The notes below the pieces were generated by a model. It worked only from the letters and a program-made list of their open reading frames with translations, was not told the DNA's origin and did not search any database. From assembly GCF_026213295.1 (NCBI RefSeq), contig NC_079426.1:27941102-28005101 (forward strand): a DNA stretch of 64,000 bases. Reading direction: 5' to 3'. How positions within the stretch are numbered: the stretch's first letter is position 1; every line of letters begins with the position of its first letter. The translations under genes were made by a program, and so were the position numbers. The stretch comes from Gadus chalcogrammus. Lineage: Eukaryota; Chordata; Actinopteri; Gadiformes; Gadidae. This document shows, in pieces, positions 60,609 to 64,000 of this stretch.

Positions 60609-63543
60609 GAAGATGGACGGCGACGGCGACAGTCGCGTTTTGTCCGTTTTGTGGTAAGCACATCAGCCAACTATCACGGTTTTGTTTCTCGTGTGGCCGG
60701 TCCCTCGAGTTTCTGACGGAAGGACCAAACAAACCGGCAACCTCTGCACAGCCGGATAATGCAAAGCAAAGTAAGTGCAGCATAACGCTTGCTAGTATGT
60801 GAATGAAAGTGAATATCGCTATTGGTTAGGTTAGTGGCCGCTAACTTTCTGTGTTGTACATTTCAGCAGGAAAACCTTGCCCATCATTCAAACAATTTGT
60901 CGACTACAGAAGCGCGAAGACTAAAGAACGCGAGGGGTTTAATTACGGGTCGAGAGGGAAACATAGCTACAAGAAGACTACAGAAAGGAAACCGGTCCAG
61001 GTATGTTACTGACTGTTTTATCTAAGCCGCAGGGTCTTAAGTCTTAAAAAAATCTTATGTCATGTTCCTTATGTGTTCTGTATGTCTTATATGTTATACA
61101 TGGTATAGGCCTACATGTATTGTGTTCTGTTTTGTGTAGTATGTTTGTGTTGTTGTTCTGTCTCCTCCTCCTGTTTTCATTCTCCAAGTTCTTAGATGTG
61201 CGCACCTGGTCCCGATCACCAAATCACCACACCTGTTCCAGATCTCCCATCAACCATTCCCCTTTAAATAGTCCTGTGTTTGTTTGTCAGGGTGGAGTGC
61301 TTTGGTTTGAGCTGTGGCAGAGCTTTGGTTGAGCTCTGTTGGCTTGTTTTTGGAGTGTATTTGGAGTGTATTTGCTAGTGTTTACTAGTGGTTGCGAGTG
61401 CTTGGTTTCTTTGTTGGTTTATTGTATTGTCTTTAGCTATTACACATTTTTGTTTAAACCTTATTACTTTAGTTGTTAGCAGCCTACTTTAGTTTTGTCT
61501 TTGTCTTTGTTAATTATTTTGTTGTGCGCACAGGGTCAATAAGGATAGGTAAGATACCCTGGGGTTTACATATTTCATACACGTAGGTTTACCCGTTGTT
61601 AATACCCTAGGTTAGAGTGAGCACCACCCACTGTACTTTTTCGGTGCAAAACACCTGTCAATGGGGGGTTGGGTTTTGTTATGTTCTTTTCTTTGGTGCC
61701 ACTGACAGTCCTTGTTGATCCCTGTGTTGCCTTTTTTTGTACATAAACACTTTATATTGAATTCACCTTTTGTCCTGGATTTTGTGTGACTGCACCCTCA
61801 CTTGCCCAAACCTGTCCTTATGTTGCGTCCTACTCCGAGCCACCAGGGGGGGCGTAACAATGATATGCAACACGAGGGGTTCCGTAACGTCAGAGCGTCT
61901 CATTCCTTGGAGTTTTCGGCCTACATCATTCAAATATTAGCATTGTCTGCCATCGTGTGCAGTTTGGTAGCTGCCTAGTTCACCCCTATGATACTGTATG
62001 ACTGTACTGACTGTTTGAATGAAGGAATGAATGACGTTAAACTCCAAGGAGTAAATGTGGGAATTAGGTTAAACTGAAACAAGGGATGTGGTGTATAAGT
62101 GTATGAAATGAAGTGTTAACAAATTCTTAAGATTCTTCACATGCATAGAAATATTTGCAGATACACATGCTGTTGAAACATTAATTTTGTATTTTTCACC
62201 AAACAAGTCAGTGCAACATATGCACAACAGAACACATCTACCAGCTCTACCCCTACCTCTCACTCTTCCTACCCCTCTCATTCTCATCCTCCCTCTTCTT
62301 TTCCTCTCTCTGCAACATGATAATTATATACACTGATGTTTTACGGCCACATAATGGTTGCGATGTAGGTCTTAATTTTCATTGAAGTGGTCTAAAAAGT
62401 CCTTCATTTGGGATTATCAAACCTGGGGAAACCTCGACTGTCTGACTCGAGATGACTCGTAAATCGATCTGTGTCACGCTAGATTTATTGTACAGACTTA
62501 AGTTAAAAGAAAAAAGTAATATATATTGAAGTGGGTATCTTTACGTAGATTTTAGGGCATATAGCGCTCTAGACATAATAACAGAAGCTCTCATGCAGGG
62601 CGAGATGCTTTGCCGAAGCAATTGGGCAAAAGTATTTTGAGAGCTTCAAGCTTATGGACATGTTCGGCTCATTATGAAACTGGTGGCACAAATTTGACCA
62701 TGGAGGGACACTACATTCTGTGTATTATGTACCGGTAGTCTTTTGTTTTCCATATGTTTAATACATGAAATGTATCTTATCTTTGTCATTTTTATTAAAT
62801 AAACATTGGATTGATGGTGTGGATTGGAACAGAGGTAAAACCTCTAAGAGGGAAAATGCTTCCAGTATTTGTTGACCCAGAGATAGCAGCACCAGAATTG
62901 CTCAAACAAGCTGTCCAGAAGATGACAAAATTTAATAAGGACGTGCAAGACGGAAAGTACATCCTTTTGTATCCGGACCGGTCAGAGGTGGTCCATCTGC
63001 CTGGATCCGAAAGGCCATTCAAATTGGCCGAGTACAAAAAGGAGCTTGGAAGGCCATATGGCAGGATCACCCTCTTCATTTGCCTTGAAACTGATTTTAA
63101 AGGAGGTTAGTGGATCTCATATATCATGATTCAATATTTTTTCATATATTTTGGATACTCTACTGATAATCTACAGTATCTACATGATCTGTCTTGTGTT
63201 TTTACAGTAGCGGATGATACTTCAGAGTCGGATTCTGAAATTGACATCCCATCAAGGAGCACAGTCGAATTTAATCGAGCTGACACAGTGGTACATCATA
63301 ATTATTTATTTTACTTAATTACATACAAATGTGTTTATTGATTTATCTATGACAATACTGACAACCTTTCACCATTGATATTTATACTGTATATAGCGTA
63401 CACATACATACACACACACAATTGATGTGGTAAGGGAACAGTTATGGAAGTTATTACAAATTGTTGATAAATGTGTGCCTGTCCCCTCAGGTTTTTGAAC
63501 CCCAAAACCAAAGTACTCCCAGACCTAAACCTAGAGATGAAAG
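60609..63543 (+). pseudogene. 5' exons of a HECT-family 'G2/M-phase-specific E3 ligase-like' gene
   Basis: Exons: ~60620-60770 (zinc ribbon CPFCGKHISQLSRFCFSCGR then SLEFL), 60870-61000 (PCPSFKQFVDYRSAKTKERE, basic tail), about 62800-63105 (GLMVWIGTEVKPLRGKMLPV, YILLYPDRSEVVHLPGSERP, GRITLFICLETDFKG), 63208-63290 (VADDTSESDSEIDIPSRSTV) and 63491-63543. Phases agree for all junctions except the third exon, whose expected start (INIGLMVW) has no AG acceptor. The first exon lacks an in-frame ATG: ATG at 60613 is one frame off. The family is a large teleost expansion with a C-terminal HECT ligase domain, which would lie beyond the window. Two missing signals suggest a pseudogene, but a different start or a non-obvious acceptor is possible. 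Confidence 0.6.
61001..62790. other. Intron-like stretch, possible solo LTR
   Basis: Between two ligase-like exons. 61060-61859 starts with tgtcatgttcc and ends with ggcgtaaca, with a ttgtcctggattttgtgtga tail, loosely resembling a solo LTR. Without a second copy or a clear target duplication this is only a suggestion. Confidence 0.3.
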
Positions 63544-63689
63544 GTTGGTACATTTTGGCATCTAGTCTTTGTCAGTCAAAATTTTTAAATTTCTTGTGGT
63601 TATCAACCAATCAGAATCTTGCCTGTATTGTATTCATTCACATTCTTAGATGACTATTGTAGGCCTGAAGAACAATATTCATTCATGTG

Positions 63690-64000
63690 ATTCAAGATTC
63701 AAGAGGGTTTGTCATTACATACACAGTACAGTGAAATAACGTTTCCCAAGAAGTTTTCAGTGCAAATACTTAAGTGACTGTATTATTACTTACATGAGGT
63801 GCAATAGTGTATCAACAATATACAAAAACAGTGAAGCAGGACACTATACATCAGAGGTGATCAGATCAGTCCCTGAGTCATATGTCCTGGGGGAAGAAGC
63901 TGTTGTAGTCTGGTAGTGACAGACCGTATGTTACGGTACCTTCTGCCAGATCAAAGAGTTGAGAAAAAATGTTTGTGAGGGGTGGGTGGGGTCTTCCACG
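63690..64000 (+). repeat. Teleost interspersed repeat at the right edge
   Basis: gtttgtcattacatacacag, acagtgaaataacgtttccc, cctgggggaagaagctgttg and ggtaccttctgccagatc match in order a common fish repeat whose body ends gtgggtggggtcttccac. It runs off the window. Confidence 0.5.

Overview
The window is vertebrate nuclear DNA, almost certainly from a teleost fish. It carries one intron-rich host gene, a very high load of CA, CT and GA microsatellites, and a mixture of Ty3/gypsy, BEL/Pao, PIF/Harbinger, Tc1/mariner, piggyBac and hAT-type remnants. The extreme density of short tandem repeats would suit a gadiform (cod-like) fish, but that is only an inference.

The main gene is cdh5 (VE-cadherin, plus strand, 8820-34679). 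I could place 14 coding exons with consistent splice sites and phases, giving about 813 residues: signal peptide, RQKR furin site, five cadherin repeats, one membrane helix, and a tail with the p120- and beta-catenin-binding segments. Compared with the usual type II cadherin exon sizes, three canonical exons appear to be split by extra introns. Several splice sites sit directly in tandem repeats.

Layout. 1-8.5 kb: a foldback MITE, a decayed minus-strand Ty3/gypsy element (3274-6910) lacking gag and almost all of one LTR, and microsatellites. 8.8-34.7 kb: cdh5. Its 10.5-kb intron 7 is a nest of transposons: a Harbinger-type MITE, two Harbinger ends head to head, a GTCTCACAGG-type MITE, and an intron-containing Tc1/mariner transposase gene that is itself interrupted by another Harbinger element and followed by a long-TIR element. 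Intron 10 holds a further Harbinger element with a broken HARBI1-like transposase. 34.7-41.7 kb: cdh5 3' flank, with a pair of mutually exclusive hairpins, microsatellites and a 445-bp tandem duplication. 41.7-45.3 kb: a large nested palindrome of unknown class. 47.8-51.4 kb: a BEL/Pao element lacking integrase. 52.1-53.7 kb: a two-gene Harbinger element (SANT/Myb-like plus transposase, both broken) with CTG target duplications. 54.6-55.5 kb: a second BEL/Pao gag fragment. 55.5-58.3 kb: a piggyBac transposase pseudogene with a tandemly repeated small exon. 58.3-60 kb: a hAT-like MITE and an interspersed repeat. 60.6-63.5 kb: 5' exons of a teleost-expanded 'G2/M-phase-specific E3 ligase-like' (HECT family) gene, probably broken, running toward the right edge.

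Nothing here is a clear new biological system. The items most worth a second look are the repeat-embedded splice sites and extra introns of cdh5, the nested palindrome at 41.7-45.3 kb, the tandem phase-1 exons of the piggyBac gene, and the overlapping hairpins just 3' of cdh5. All exon models were read by eye, and family assignments rest on remembered family motifs, not on searches.
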